A DNA stretch of 64,000 nucleotides from Lepeophtheirus salmonis. Lineage: Eukaryota > Arthropoda > Copepoda > Siphonostomatoida > Caligidae. Both the position numbers and the translations under genes were made by a program. Below, piece by piece: positions 58,201-63,255 of this stretch. The notes under the pieces were generated by a model. That model searched no databases. It saw only the letters and a list, made by a program, of their open reading frames with translations, and was not told the DNA's origin. The stretch spans positions 6,572,001-6,636,000 of the forward strand of contig NC_052137.2 in the NCBI RefSeq assembly GCF_016086655.4. Direction: 5' to 3'. Position 1 is the stretch's first letter; each line of letters opens with the position of its first letter.

Positions 58201-61200
58201 CCGAAAAAAATCGGTTCATAAATTGAAACCGAAAAAATAATAGGTCCATAAAGTGAGACAAAAACAAAATCGGTCTACAAAGTGAGACCGAATAAAATTG
58301 GTCCACCGTCTGAGACCGGGATCTGGACCGAAAAATCGGGCCAAATCCGTGTAGAAAAAATAACTTAAGATCGAACCGGAAAAAAATCGTTGATGGACCG
58401 AGTCTCAACACTAATAATTCATTAGTAATTAATATTGTTTCAACGAAAGAGGTAATGAATCATTATTACCTCTTTCAAAGTGACAAGATACCTGTAGGAA
58501 ATGCGTGACTAGAGCGTATTGTTATACGTTCCAGCTGTCAGTCATTGTTTTCTTAGTCCTTACATTCTTCAATCCTAGCAATGAGTGAAGAAAATAAAAA
58601 GATAGTTAGGACCGTAGGACTGAAAGATCGATGTATCAGTTCTTATGATCGTTGAATGGTAAAAAAGATCGGACTGGTATAATAAAAAAAGACTGAAAGG
58701 GTCGGGGGAAAAAGTTTGGCAAGGCAATCAGTCCTAGGACTAATACAAACAATATTACTAAGGAAATTAGTGAAAATGAGACCAAGAAATAAAAGGACAA
58801 AACCTTATCATCTATCACAATTATCTCCTTCATAAAACTGCCTAGTTTTATTATATATCTGGCACTAAAATGTATTAAAAATACGTTATTACATTTTTAT
58901 ATAATCTTATTTCCATATTGCATATAAAAGGTAATTATTAGAATGGAAATAATTTTATATTTTTGTTATATTATTCTACTTGTCTCGTCCCTAATCGATC
59001 TAAATAAAAGTAAAAATCTAGCCATTTTTATTACATATTACTTTGATTTAATTAAATATCAGAGTTTATCAATTGATTTTAGTAGTATTCCATGCAATTG
59101 ACAATTCTTTTTTATTCATAAATCCATTTGATGGAGTTTTATCAAGGTTTATTGGAAATCTGTATCTTTTATCTAGTAGAATATCAAGGTGGATCCCCCA
59201 AAATGGTGTTTCCTTCAATTATGATGCAATTTATGACGTCAGTGAAAATGCTATATGTACCACTATAGACAATATATTATTAAAAACTTTGTATATTGAT
59301 TATAAGTTTATTTTTTTGGAGGACAAGAAAAGGACACATTAATAGTTTTCGTGATTCAAATTTAATTAACCATTACGTTTTCATTCCTACAAACAAGGCA
59401 TATATTTTAAATCCCAGAATCTTCTTATTTTGAGAGGGATAGTTTTGAAGATTATGGTACCCCAAAGTTCATAGAAATCACGGAATTCGAAACATATTGT
59501 GTCTGGAATTACGTGATAGAAATAAACTATGTATAGCCACCTGGTATGTGGCTAGATGTGGTAAACCTTTTCTCTTTAACGGATACTTTTGACAAAAGGG
59601 CTCTAGGGAAAGAGCGGTCAAGGGAAAAATAAACAATTCAATCAAAAGACAAGGAAAACTATGTTCCTAACATCGACATATAATATCGTGTTATTGTTGT
59701 GACGTAGTTGCCCTATTCTTCTCTTTTAAATAGGGGGGAGACTGCCTGTTCAAACTGTCTACGTGTCTGGAGGAACATGTAGCAGCTTCTAATTTTAAGC
59801 TAATCAGAATTGAGAACTACTAAATCCTACCTTCCTTGCCTTGAGTGTCCACTCTTTGCCTAGAGTCCTTTAGTTTAAACTGACTGTATATCTGGAGGAA
59901 CATGTAGCAACTTCTATTTTTAAGCCAATCAGAATTGAAAACTACTAAATCCTACCTTCCTTGCCTTCAGTGTCCCCTCCTTTCCTTTTGACCAGGGCTG
60001 ATAATTATAAATGTAATTAAAAGAATGTGAAATGACTTATAATAGTCATAATTTTTAGAAAATTATTTGATCGACATTTATTGTCGATCAATTAAAAACT
60101 TGACGCATCGACGACCATTAATAAAATAAAACAAAACGTCATTGTGCCTACAACAGTGGTTCACAAATTTCCCTTAGTTTGACCCTTAAATATGTTGCTA
60201 GACACTATGCAACTCCTACACTTACCATTGAGAGATGAATATAAAATTTAGAGTTAATTTGATGCAAATAAATGACTTAAAGGCCGTATATCAACCCTAT
60301 AAAGTTAAACCTAGAGGTAAATAATATAAGTTATTTGACTATGTTGTTCAAAAATATATAAGGATTTTAATTCTACATATTTTGAAATATATAAGAAATA
60401 AAACGACGAAATAATTTAATATATTTCGTATGTATTAATTGGAATCATTTCCATAATATAAACTCTCTTTTTGGCGGTAAATAAATTCAAAATTGAGATT
60501 CAAACAAGTAACATTACCGGCTCTGGATGTGCAAATAGGTTTATAAACGAATCAGGGTCTTAATATGACGCATGTGCATTGAGCAAAGTAGGTCTATTCT
60601 CAGTTTAATTCTGGAGACAGCAACTCCAAGATCATTCTCCACATTAAGCTGCGATCTGTATTTATTTTGATATAAATTGATATGGAAAAAGTATTCTCAC
60701 ATAATCAGTTGAGCCAAGGTTATTAGTAAATCTAAAGCTGCTTTAGCAACCAGTGGGTACTTATGCATCCTAGAAATCCAGAACTTGTCCAAGTGTTTTA
60801 GTATCAAAATGGGTTTTTAGTGTTTGTCACATGAAAATTCGAGAACTGCATCTTCCAAGTTAGATTACAGATATCCAGAGCGTATCAAGCTATGTTATGG
60901 GAAATAATTTTTAAAATGATCCGGAAGAGAGTTATAAATAATATGTACATTCATAATTATTTAAGTTTTGATGCTAATCAAAGTAATGTAAATTTAAGAA
61001 TTATATTCTTCTTTTTTTGGAAATAATATCGCGACCCCTGTCCTATACGAAAATGATTCCACAATATTAAACTCCCTAAGATAAATATTCAATAATAATG
61101 TGAAATCGCATAATTCTAAATGCTGATTCTTGGCTTTCTACGAAAAAAAAAAATTACTGGGGGTTCAAGATTACTTTCAAATAACAAAAAATCAATTGAT

Positions 61201-61475
61201 TAATCGGCTTTTTCTCCCTCCCCAAATAATAAATTAATTGTTCCTAAAAAAAATTAATTTTAATAATATCTTATTTATTCCATGGATCTTAAGTAGAAAT
61301 GACCAATTCTTCGGATCCTTCCTCAAACAACCGGCGAACATCTGAACCTATCAATTTTGAAAGTTATCAGAGACTTCGTAAAAGAAGACTCACAACGGAA
61401 TATTTATTAAAAGAAAAAGAGAGAAGAACATTGGAAAAAAATCCCATGATTATCATTACACCTCCAATACAGTGA
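40063..61475 (+). CDS. GPR161-like seven-transmembrane receptor (6 exons)
   Basis: Exons: 40063-40205, 43241-43429, 44312-44443, 51845-51980, 54411-54795 and 61297-61475. All borders are GT/AG and phases agree throughout, giving 387 residues. TM1 lies at about 8-35, TM2 48-75, TM3 83-108 followed by DRY (110-112), TM4 126-150, TM5 176-198, TM6 228-248 and TM7 262-284. Cys in TM3 (FWCTLTG) and in loop 2 (QRACV) can form the usual disulphide. The TM7 motif is HPFLYGLLNRSIRKEL instead of NPxxY. In my recollection GPR161 has an almost identical HPLIYGL...RKEL stretch and a similar loop 2, hence the name. Known role of vertebrate GPR161: a ciliary cAMP-raising receptor that restrains Hedgehog signalling. 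The same job here is only inferred. The start is the first ATG after an in-frame stop at 40045. If the last intron is retained, exon 5 reads to a stop at 54897. An antisense Maf-type gene lies in intron 3. Confidence 0.85.
40360..40860. other. Intron 1 stretch with an unassigned minus-strand frame
   Basis: A minus-strand frame of 134 codons (40365-40769) reads NESNTENKLKRQTAKKK and GSNHSVLVIWTSKMSINNG. The surrounding GCTCAGAACT/TTCTGAGCG words at about 40440 and 40860 are inverted to each other, suggesting a transposon-derived block of about 430 bp. No transposase motif is clear. Confidence 0.25.
41500..42215 (-). pseudogene. Mariner/Tc1 transposase remnant (antisense)
   Basis: On the minus strand, from about 42190 downward: ISDLLDA, DLSRMSGSGG (about 42065), FSITPRTIKSAMKHKLELVS, RIPRHILKGA, RGARKSIW and IFTVDQFHNRRTTAVF, then FHHRKVHLPVF near 41550. 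This order (helix-turn-helix, linker, first catalytic Asp in TVDQ) is that of a mariner transposase. Many stops and frameshifts are present. It shares the ISDLLDA start with the copy at 14558. Confidence 0.7.
42480..43118 (-). mobile_element. Mariner-type element with ~44 bp inverted terminal repeats
   Basis: Left end CAGGATCGCTCAGGTAAATC then CGGATCATCTTTAACTGCAT; the right end, inverted, reads CAGGGTCGTACAGGTAAATC then CGGACCATCTTTAACTACAT. The two ends match over about 44 bp with few differences. TA precedes the left end, with CG after the right (possibly a mutated TA). The minus strand keeps VVTDRFCELLSNQVIPWMKA and QHYSTPSHKDVQD, a transposase fragment around the second catalytic Asp. 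The element is 639 bp, so much of the gene is deleted. Confidence 0.85.
43241..43429 (+). CDS. GPR161-like receptor, exon 2 (TM2-TM3)
   Basis: Acceptor TTTTCAG, donor GTAGAC. Encodes LVLNLLLASLIFNTFVSPFS, loop 1 and TM3 with FWCTLTGFLSTLTHTVSIST, ending AMDR. The Arg of DRY is split by the intron (phase 2). L-N-L-x-x-A-S takes the place of the usual LAxAD of TM2, lacking the sodium-site Asp. Confidence 0.9.
43447..44263 (+). mobile_element. Dead mariner/Tc1 element with TA-flanked ends
   Basis: TA at 43445, then CAGAGTTGATCTTAT; right end ATAAGATCAACCCTG, then TA at 44264. The 817 bp interior is a plus-strand transposase relic with frameshifts: QSFALF, TIGTMVLGVMESVLPFLW, FFTQDGSLCHR-like sequence (about 43890) and, near the end, a KMELTKLEF block followed by a GEGSYIE-like sequence. 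It ends only 47 bp before receptor exon 3. Confidence 0.85.
44312..44443 (+). CDS. GPR161-like receptor, exon 3 (DRY-TM4)
   Basis: Acceptor ATGTAG, donor GTAAGT, phase 2. Completes DRY and encodes YVVIVKPLKFAHLSTKFKSS, then MMIVIAWAIGLSLGLFPLFF (TM4, with its conserved Trp), ending IA(W). Confidence 0.9.
45010..45690 (-). pseudogene. Mariner transposase remnant (antisense), deleted
   Basis: On the minus strand, from about 45575: MTLERVRRNLFCTLGVVGCL (N-terminus), then, after a deletion, PPTALMPTPLTTPF (PDLNPLD block with substitutions) and GAMAEDYIHCECQGFCPCLE, AIIAAKGSTLM at the C-terminus. AATTTTGAATTAGTTAGT near 45668 is the inverted counterpart of the left end at 49410, so this is the same family as 49386-50240. 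Confidence 0.75.
45730..45905 (+). repeat. Dispersed repeat starting TATATAAAATAGAG
   Basis: Matches 22085-22345 in order: TATATAAAATAGAG, a GTGTGTGTG run, AATTTTGCATGAATGCC, TTTTTGGAGCTCAAGAAGAC and GAGGGGTTGAC. Nothing coding recognised. Confidence 0.5.
46440..47048 (-). CDS. Maf-family bZIP transcription factor, intronless
   Basis: A 202-residue single-exon frame starting at ATG 47048 (AAAATGG context). The N-terminal half is acidic and Pro/Ser-rich (residues 20-110, including SLDSLLPEVIPSSSPP), as in activation domains. The extended homology region LSVRELNRKLSGLSKEE lies at about 114-130 and the basic region RRTLKNRTYAQNCRSKR at 138-154. A leucine-zipper heptad series follows at about 161-195. 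The extended region plus the NRxYAQxCR basic signature is specific to Maf proteins, which bind MARE-type DNA as dimers. The acidic half suggests the large-Maf group (MafB, NRL, traffic jam) over small Mafs, which lack it. Odd points: Thr replaces the usual Gly before Tyr, and Asn the usual Ser/Ala before Cys, in the basic region. The gene is nested antisense in intron 3 of the receptor gene. An intact frame among decayed transposons argues that it is functional. Confidence 0.9.
   Translation of the reverse strand: MEKTYIHQQIFNNSSYCEDIINIEGLLDFNPDLLPNPQPLEECYKYLEDPSVHNAATSYISLDSLLPEVIPSSSPPNNTTLLPEDPSNGVIEQVSSSSSNESQLFDDETNLLQLSVRELNRKLSGLSKEEILQAKRKRRTLKNRTYAQNCRSKRMNHRKDMEEMNKKLCRELGLLKSQLHAVSEERDDLKKRLQELFHYQIH
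47815..48540 (+). pseudogene. Mariner transposase remnant, nearly full span
   Basis: Starts MARTI near 47822. Frameshifted pieces in order: SNVEELYKILRKIPVN, LNDFVKFFSDEKNFSQ (first catalytic Asp in FSDEKNF), HIMPPFI and WPAKRPELNPF near 48480 in the PDLNP position. The expected order is kept but stops are frequent. Ends not identified. Confidence 0.75.
48541..49385 (+). other. AT-rich intronic DNA without recognised features
   Basis: Part of receptor intron 3. Mostly A/T runs; no coding potential, terminal repeats or tandem arrays are evident. Confidence 0.5.
49386..50240 (+). mobile_element. Mariner element with TA-flanked inverted ends, inactive
   Basis: TA at 49384, then CCGAGTGGTCCATTCAATAT; the right end, inverted, is CTGAGTGGTTCATTCAAATT with TA at 50241. 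The plus-strand relic contains RRISIRTLQAFGRLHDHLL (N-terminus), RARNLGVSL and KKVGGESLVRLERPLLTP (linker with a frameshift). After deletion of the core it keeps TEDYTHSGCQ and VIIAAKGGYIND at the C-terminus. It is 855 bp and clearly defective. Confidence 0.85.
50584..51480 (-). pseudogene. Mariner transposase (cecropia/mos-like), broken
   Basis: The minus strand keeps MNDVHRTGRPVEENLPKIIE, then IDRHVSSRSIAQELNI with DHTTI-like sequence (N-terminal HTH). FYQDKTRLHTYFMTSQRLRE, LGWQGLIHPPYSLTDYHLFL and FFDSRCKEFYEKDIMKL follow. HPPYSxxDYHLF is the HPPYSPDLAPSDYHLF block of mos1-like mariners. GGGAAAAAGTAATTTCATAT at 50587 and TTAGGTTATGGAAAAAGTAA at 51451 are mariner-type termini, but lie in direct, not inverted, orientation. 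This suggests two elements. Confidence 0.75.
51845..51980 (+). CDS. GPR161-like receptor, exon 4 (loop 2-TM5)
   Basis: Acceptor TATTAAG, donor GTAAAT, phase 0 exit. Encodes (W)FEFIEAQRACVLITKKSL and TM5 TTLYLLLSFGIPLLIVVFCY with SAIFK. TM5 has the usual Pro and the Tyr of FCYSAIFK. Confidence 0.9.
52205..52591. mobile_element. hAT-like MITE copy in receptor intron 4
   Basis: Left end CAGAGGCGTCTGCAAG; right end CCTGCGGACTCCCCTCTG. The interior is AAAAATTTAAATTTTTTG low-complexity, then GGCTACAGCCCCTCCAGC inside the right end, as in the other copies. 387 bp. Confidence 0.75.
53290..53305. repeat. Right end of hAT-like MITE
   Basis: TGCCCTCCAGCCCACCC directly precedes CCTGCGGACGCCCCTG. The subterminal CCCTCCAGCC block is shared with 32500 and 52560. 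The left part is not recognisable, so this is a truncated copy. Confidence 0.6.
53391..53662. mobile_element. 272 bp MITE with 19 bp perfect inverted ends
   Basis: GGTTAATAGAAATACAAGG at 53391 is repeated perfectly inverted at 53644-53662. The interior contains TATGACGTCACTATT and TATGACGTCAGTATT (about 53480 and 53581), internal repeats with a CRE-like TGACGTCA core. It has no coding capacity. A second, truncated copy is at 27407. Confidence 0.8.
53880..54310. repeat. AAATTT low-complexity tract, likely decayed MITE
   Basis: Runs of CAAAAATTAAATTTTT, with ATCCACAGCTGTTCACAAAA and ATCCCTAGCTGTTCTCAAA spaced about 100 bp apart. It closes TTTTTATGGACGCCCCAACG (about 54290-54310), similar to the GGACGCCCC terminus of the hAT-like family. 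The left end is lost. Confidence 0.45.
54411..54795 (+). CDS. GPR161-like receptor, exon 5 (TM6-TM7, helix 8)
   Basis: Acceptor CATAAAAG, donor GTAAAT (exit phase 1). Encodes LNRRSGTLQRKISTNNFWNL (loop 3), TM6 IKSIFTLVSIVGFFLIISLP, lacking the CWxP motif, then TM7 with SNLGYFSHPFLYGLLNRSIR and KELYKIF. The tail ends KIPERRISMP. A reading without splicing would extend to a stop at 54897. Confidence 0.9.
55215..55440 (+). repeat. GTCC/GGAC-rich repeat family, copy A
   Basis: ATTACCTCTTTCAAATAGAC, AAGATACCTGTAGGAGATG, GAGTGAAAAATAAAATAAAA, CGTTGAATTGTAAAAAAGAT and GATTCAACACTAG match, in order, the copy at 58455-58745. The right edge TTCAACACTA is the terminal motif of the 57874-58413 element. 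Confidence 0.7.
55888..56199 (-). other. Unassigned block with open frames on both strands
   Basis: This block has more balanced composition than its surroundings. Minus-strand frame 55957-56154 reads KGWKHYALEGFLSYDERVTH and IEERMNEALHWNILGVKLYP; the plus strand is also open for 103 codons. It may be a relic of a retroelement or other repeat. I could not assign it, and no splice sites link it to either neighbouring gene. Confidence 0.25.
56180..56775 (-). repeat. GTCC/GGAC-rich repeat family, inverted copy with palindrome
   Basis: Read in reverse, ACCTCTTTCAAAGAGACAAG (about 56590-56610) and a following segment match copies A and B. The plus strand carries GTCAGTCCTTATTTAAGACT, CAGTCCCAATGACTGGTAGG and, at the right edge, GGCCGATCCAACACTA. 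A 36 bp perfect palindrome lies at 56529-56564. Confidence 0.6.
56529..56564. repeat. 36 bp perfect palindrome
   Basis: Two 18-base arms, TATATTCTTCAATCCTAG and its exact reverse complement, meet with no spacer. The arm (CTTCAATCCTAG) is a normal single segment of the repeat family copy at 58455, so the palindrome likely marks an inversion or fold-back joint between two copies. Confidence 0.85.
57681..57743. repeat. Strong hairpin: 28 bp stem, 7 nt loop
   Basis: The left arm ACACGCTTGAGTGAGGCCCA, continuing TTACTATA, is followed by loop CTCCCTG and right arm TATAGTCATGGGCCTCACTC AAGCGTGT in inverted order. Twenty-one outer bases pair perfectly, and one mismatch (T opposite C) interrupts an inner 6 bp. 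No coding context. It may be a foldback element or a small-RNA hairpin. Confidence 0.85.
57874..58413. mobile_element. 540 bp element with TAGTGTTG inverted ends
   Basis: Left end TAGTGTTGGATCAGTC; the right end, inverted, is TAGTGTTGAGACTCGGTCC. The interior holds TCGGTCTGGACCGATTTT, itself palindromic, and a minisatellite (58186-58325) of GAGACCGAAAAAATTGGTCTA-like units. No transposase. Ends of the same family are at 5674 and 28398. It is a non-autonomous element by appearance. Confidence 0.7.
58186..58325. repeat. Minisatellite, ~28-30 bp unit (GAGACCGAAAAAATCGGTC)
   Basis: Units start GAAACCGAAAAAAATCGGTT (58196), GAAACCGAAAAAATAATAGG, GAGACAAAAACAAAATCGGT, GAGACCGAATAAAATTGGTC and GAGACCGGGATCTGGACCG, each separated by a CATAAAGT-like joint. 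The same unit in reverse occurs at 7680-8035. Confidence 0.7.
58455..58745 (+). repeat. GTCC/GGAC-rich repeat family, copy B
   Basis: Contains ATTACCTCTTTCAAAGTGAC, AAGATACCTGTAGGAAATG, TTCTTCAATCCTAGCAATGA and CGTTGAATGGTAAAAAAGAT, and ends CAATCAGTCCTAGGACTAA. It is collinear with copy A but with an extra ~60 bp, showing indels between copies. Confidence 0.7.
59753..59985 (+). repeat. 125 bp tandem duplication
   Basis: CTGGAGGAACATGTAGCAG starts at 59767 and again at 59892 (CTGGAGGAACATGTAGCAA). AATCAGAATTGAGAACTACT and AAATCCTACCTTCCTTGCCT follow in both units, with small differences, so there are two units with a period of 125 bp. It lies in receptor intron 5. Confidence 0.85.
59986..61296 (+). 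other. AT-rich DNA upstream of the last receptor exon
   Basis: No coding exon, transposase or array was recognised. Two weakly similar stretches (ACAGTGGTTC near 60153 and CAGTGGTTCCCAAAC near 39430) share a TTTCACAAAT/GACCCxxAAATATxTxGCTAGACA pattern, so another dispersed repeat family is likely. Confidence 0.4.
61297..61475 (+). CDS. GPR161-like receptor, last exon (cytoplasmic tail)
   Basis: Acceptor AAGTAG. The phase-1 G of exon 5 plus AA makes a Glu codon, then MTNSSDPSSNNRRTSEPINF, followed by YQRLRKRRLTTEYLLKEKER and a stop at 61473. RRTS (341-344) and RRLT (358-361) fit the PKA consensus R-R-x-S/T, as does RRIS (323-326) in exon 5. Assignment rests on frame, splice site and position before the next gene, so it is less certain than exons 1-5. 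Confidence 0.65.
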
Positions 61476-61839
61476 CGAACTTTGTCGATAATATATATTT
61501 GTGTTTTAAATTAAAAGTGAGATCGATATATCTTTTGTTCATCATTGAAATTGTGAATTTAATTCATAAATATATATAAATTTTAGGAAAAATATTTACA
61601 AAAAAAACTGTAATGCACAAATTAAATTTAACATCACTGTACAATACGACTAATAACTTATTTTGAGTAGTTTCTAAATCTATATTTTTGTCCCATCTGT
61701 CTGACGAAAAAAACCAGAAATCATATATTTCACTGAAGGAGAAAGTAGTGTAATAATGACATTATATTATGGTATACATAAAACTATTATTTTAAAGATA
61801 AAGCTCTATTTTTTTTTAATGACATATTATTTCAATTAA
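61476..61839. other. Convergent 3' intergenic spacer
   Basis: 364 bp between the receptor stop and the TRIM-NHL stop. It is AT-rich, with ATTAAA-like candidate polyadenylation words on the plus strand near 61513. No other gene is visible. The two transcripts may overlap at their 3' ends. Confidence 0.6.
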
Positions 61840-63255
61840 TTATAAGTACCTATATTTTTTGACACAATCATTGCCAATATCAACAACAAGAACATGTTTA
61901 TTGGGAAATACGGCAAGACCGGTAGGTCTCTTCATTTTTGATCCGTAAGAATCTATGATAGAATACTGTGTTCCTTTATCAAAGTCAAATACCTGTATGA
62001 AAGACTTAGCCTTTTCTGAACGAGTTGCGAGCAAAAAGCCAAAGCTATCGGCGGCTACTCCAACAAAACGACCTTTCTCGGAGGTTTCAATCTTACGAAG
62101 GTAGGATCCACGGCCATCAAAAATAAAGATATTAGAGTTAGCAGCCACAAGTATGTCTCCTCGTGAAGGAGCAACACAAACAGCTGTTAAATCACGAAAT
62201 CTTTCGATTCGATTCTGACAATTATTAATATTATTCGCATTATTCTTGGAAACAATGCTTTTCTTGGCTTTATTTGATGAAGCTGCGATGGCACTCGGAA
62301 AAGGTGGTTTAATACTAAAAGATATTTCTCCCGATTTGGCATCAAAAACTAGGATGGTGCCTAATCCGTTATCAGCAACTAAAATTTTGTCATCCTCTTC
62401 TTCAGAGGCCTTCCAATAAGCGAGATCGATCGGCTCTTGAAAATCCTGATGAGTGAAGGAAAAGAGGGTTTCTCCACTTGAAATACTTAGTTCTGTTACG
62501 GTCTTTGTTCGCCAATTGATAACAAATAAACTTTTGCAAGACGTTCTTCCATTGAGGCATATTCCAGTCACGGATCTACCTTCGAGACCCTCATTTGTGA
62601 TATGCCTCACAAAGTTGAGATTTTCTGATAATACTTTAATGCGAGAATTCCCGGTGTCTATCACATATACATTTCCATGAGACGTATCTACAGCAACATT
62701 ACAGGGTTGCATAAATCCTTTTTCTTTAGTTCCTCGAGATCCAAAGCTGAGTGTAGGAGGATTATGATCGTTTACATCGAAAAATAGGGGCATATCTTTA
62801 ATTGGACGACCAAATATGAGTACTTTTAAACAGTATGTTCCAACAAGGTGAAGAGTAAAGCAGATATCATATGTTCCATCACAATTATCCTTTAAATGAA
62901 CGGACTTAATCTCATTTCCAGAACTGTCCCAAACAGTTGCAGAAATAGGATCTCCTCCCAAGGATTGCACAGACCCGTTATAATCAATGGCTTGAACTTT
63001 GGCAAGGTTTTCAATATGAGCTATAGGAGAATTCATTGTGACTAGGCAAAGAGAGGGAAATGTTTTACTTGTCTTGATGGAGCCCAGAGTTGAGAGTAAT
63101 TTGGTGAGCCCTTCCGACACTTTCTTGTTATTTAAATGAAATTCTATAAATGAGTTTTCTCTAGGTTCAGATAGCATAGACAAGGCATCTAACTTACAGT
63201 TCAAGTCTGCTATCTTTTTGGTTATACTACGTACTTCTATTTGTTGTTGAGAGGC
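61840..63255 (-). CDS. TRIM-NHL gene, last exon (filamin and NHL)
   Basis: 471 codons plus stop. The acceptor is TTTTTTAG and the exon begins ASQQQIEVRSITKKIADLNC, the end of the coiled coil. The filamin repeat spans about 63040-62780; NHL-type blades run from about 62755 to the stop. The long insert between blades (FPSAIAASSNKAKKSIVSKN, with Asn-rich sequence) is low complexity. Confidence 0.93.
   Translation of the reverse strand, partial: ASQQQIEVRSITKKIADLNCKLDALSMLSEPRENSFIEFHLNNKKVSEGLTKLLSTLGSIKTSKTFPSLCLVTMNSPIAHIENLAKVQAIDYNGSVQSLGGDPISATVWDSSGNEIKSVHLKDNCDGTYDICFTLHLVGTYCLKVLIFGRPIKDMPLFFDVNDHNPPTLSFGSRGTKEKGFMQPCNVAVDTSHGNVYVIDTGNSRIKVLSENLNFVRHITNEGLEGRSVTGICLNGRTSCKSLFVINWRTKTVTELSISSGETLFSFTHQDFQEPIDLAYWKASEEEDDKILVADNGLGTILVFDAKSGEISFSIKPPFPSAIAASSNKAKKSIVSKNNANNINNCQNRIERFRDLTAVCVAPSRGDILVAANSNIFIFDGRGSYLRKIETSEKGRFVGVAADSFGFLLATRSEKAKSFIQVFDFDKGTQYSIIDSYGSKMKRPTGLAVFPNKHVLVVDIGNDCVKKYRYL

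Larger units (their letters stand above)
54796..61296 (+). other. Intron 5 of the GPR161-like gene (6.5 kb)
   Basis: Mainly copies and inversions of the GTCC/GGAC-rich repeat family (55.2-55.4, 56.2-56.8, 57.9-58.7 kb). It also holds a strong hairpin at 57.68 kb and a 125 bp tandem duplication at 59.75 kb. The frames at 55888-56199, 56785-57186 and 59073-59342 show no family resemblance. Confidence 0.7.

Noticed and set aside
59073..59342. 89-codon plus-strand open frame
   Set aside because: Hydrophobic Phe/Leu-rich frame (FLFINPFDGVLSR) without relatives. There is no Shine-Dalgarno or Kozak reason to prefer it, and it is within receptor intron 5.
62453..62680. Plus-strand frame antisense to the TRIM-NHL gene
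   Set aside because: Opposite strand of the NHL region, a shadow of a strong coding exon.
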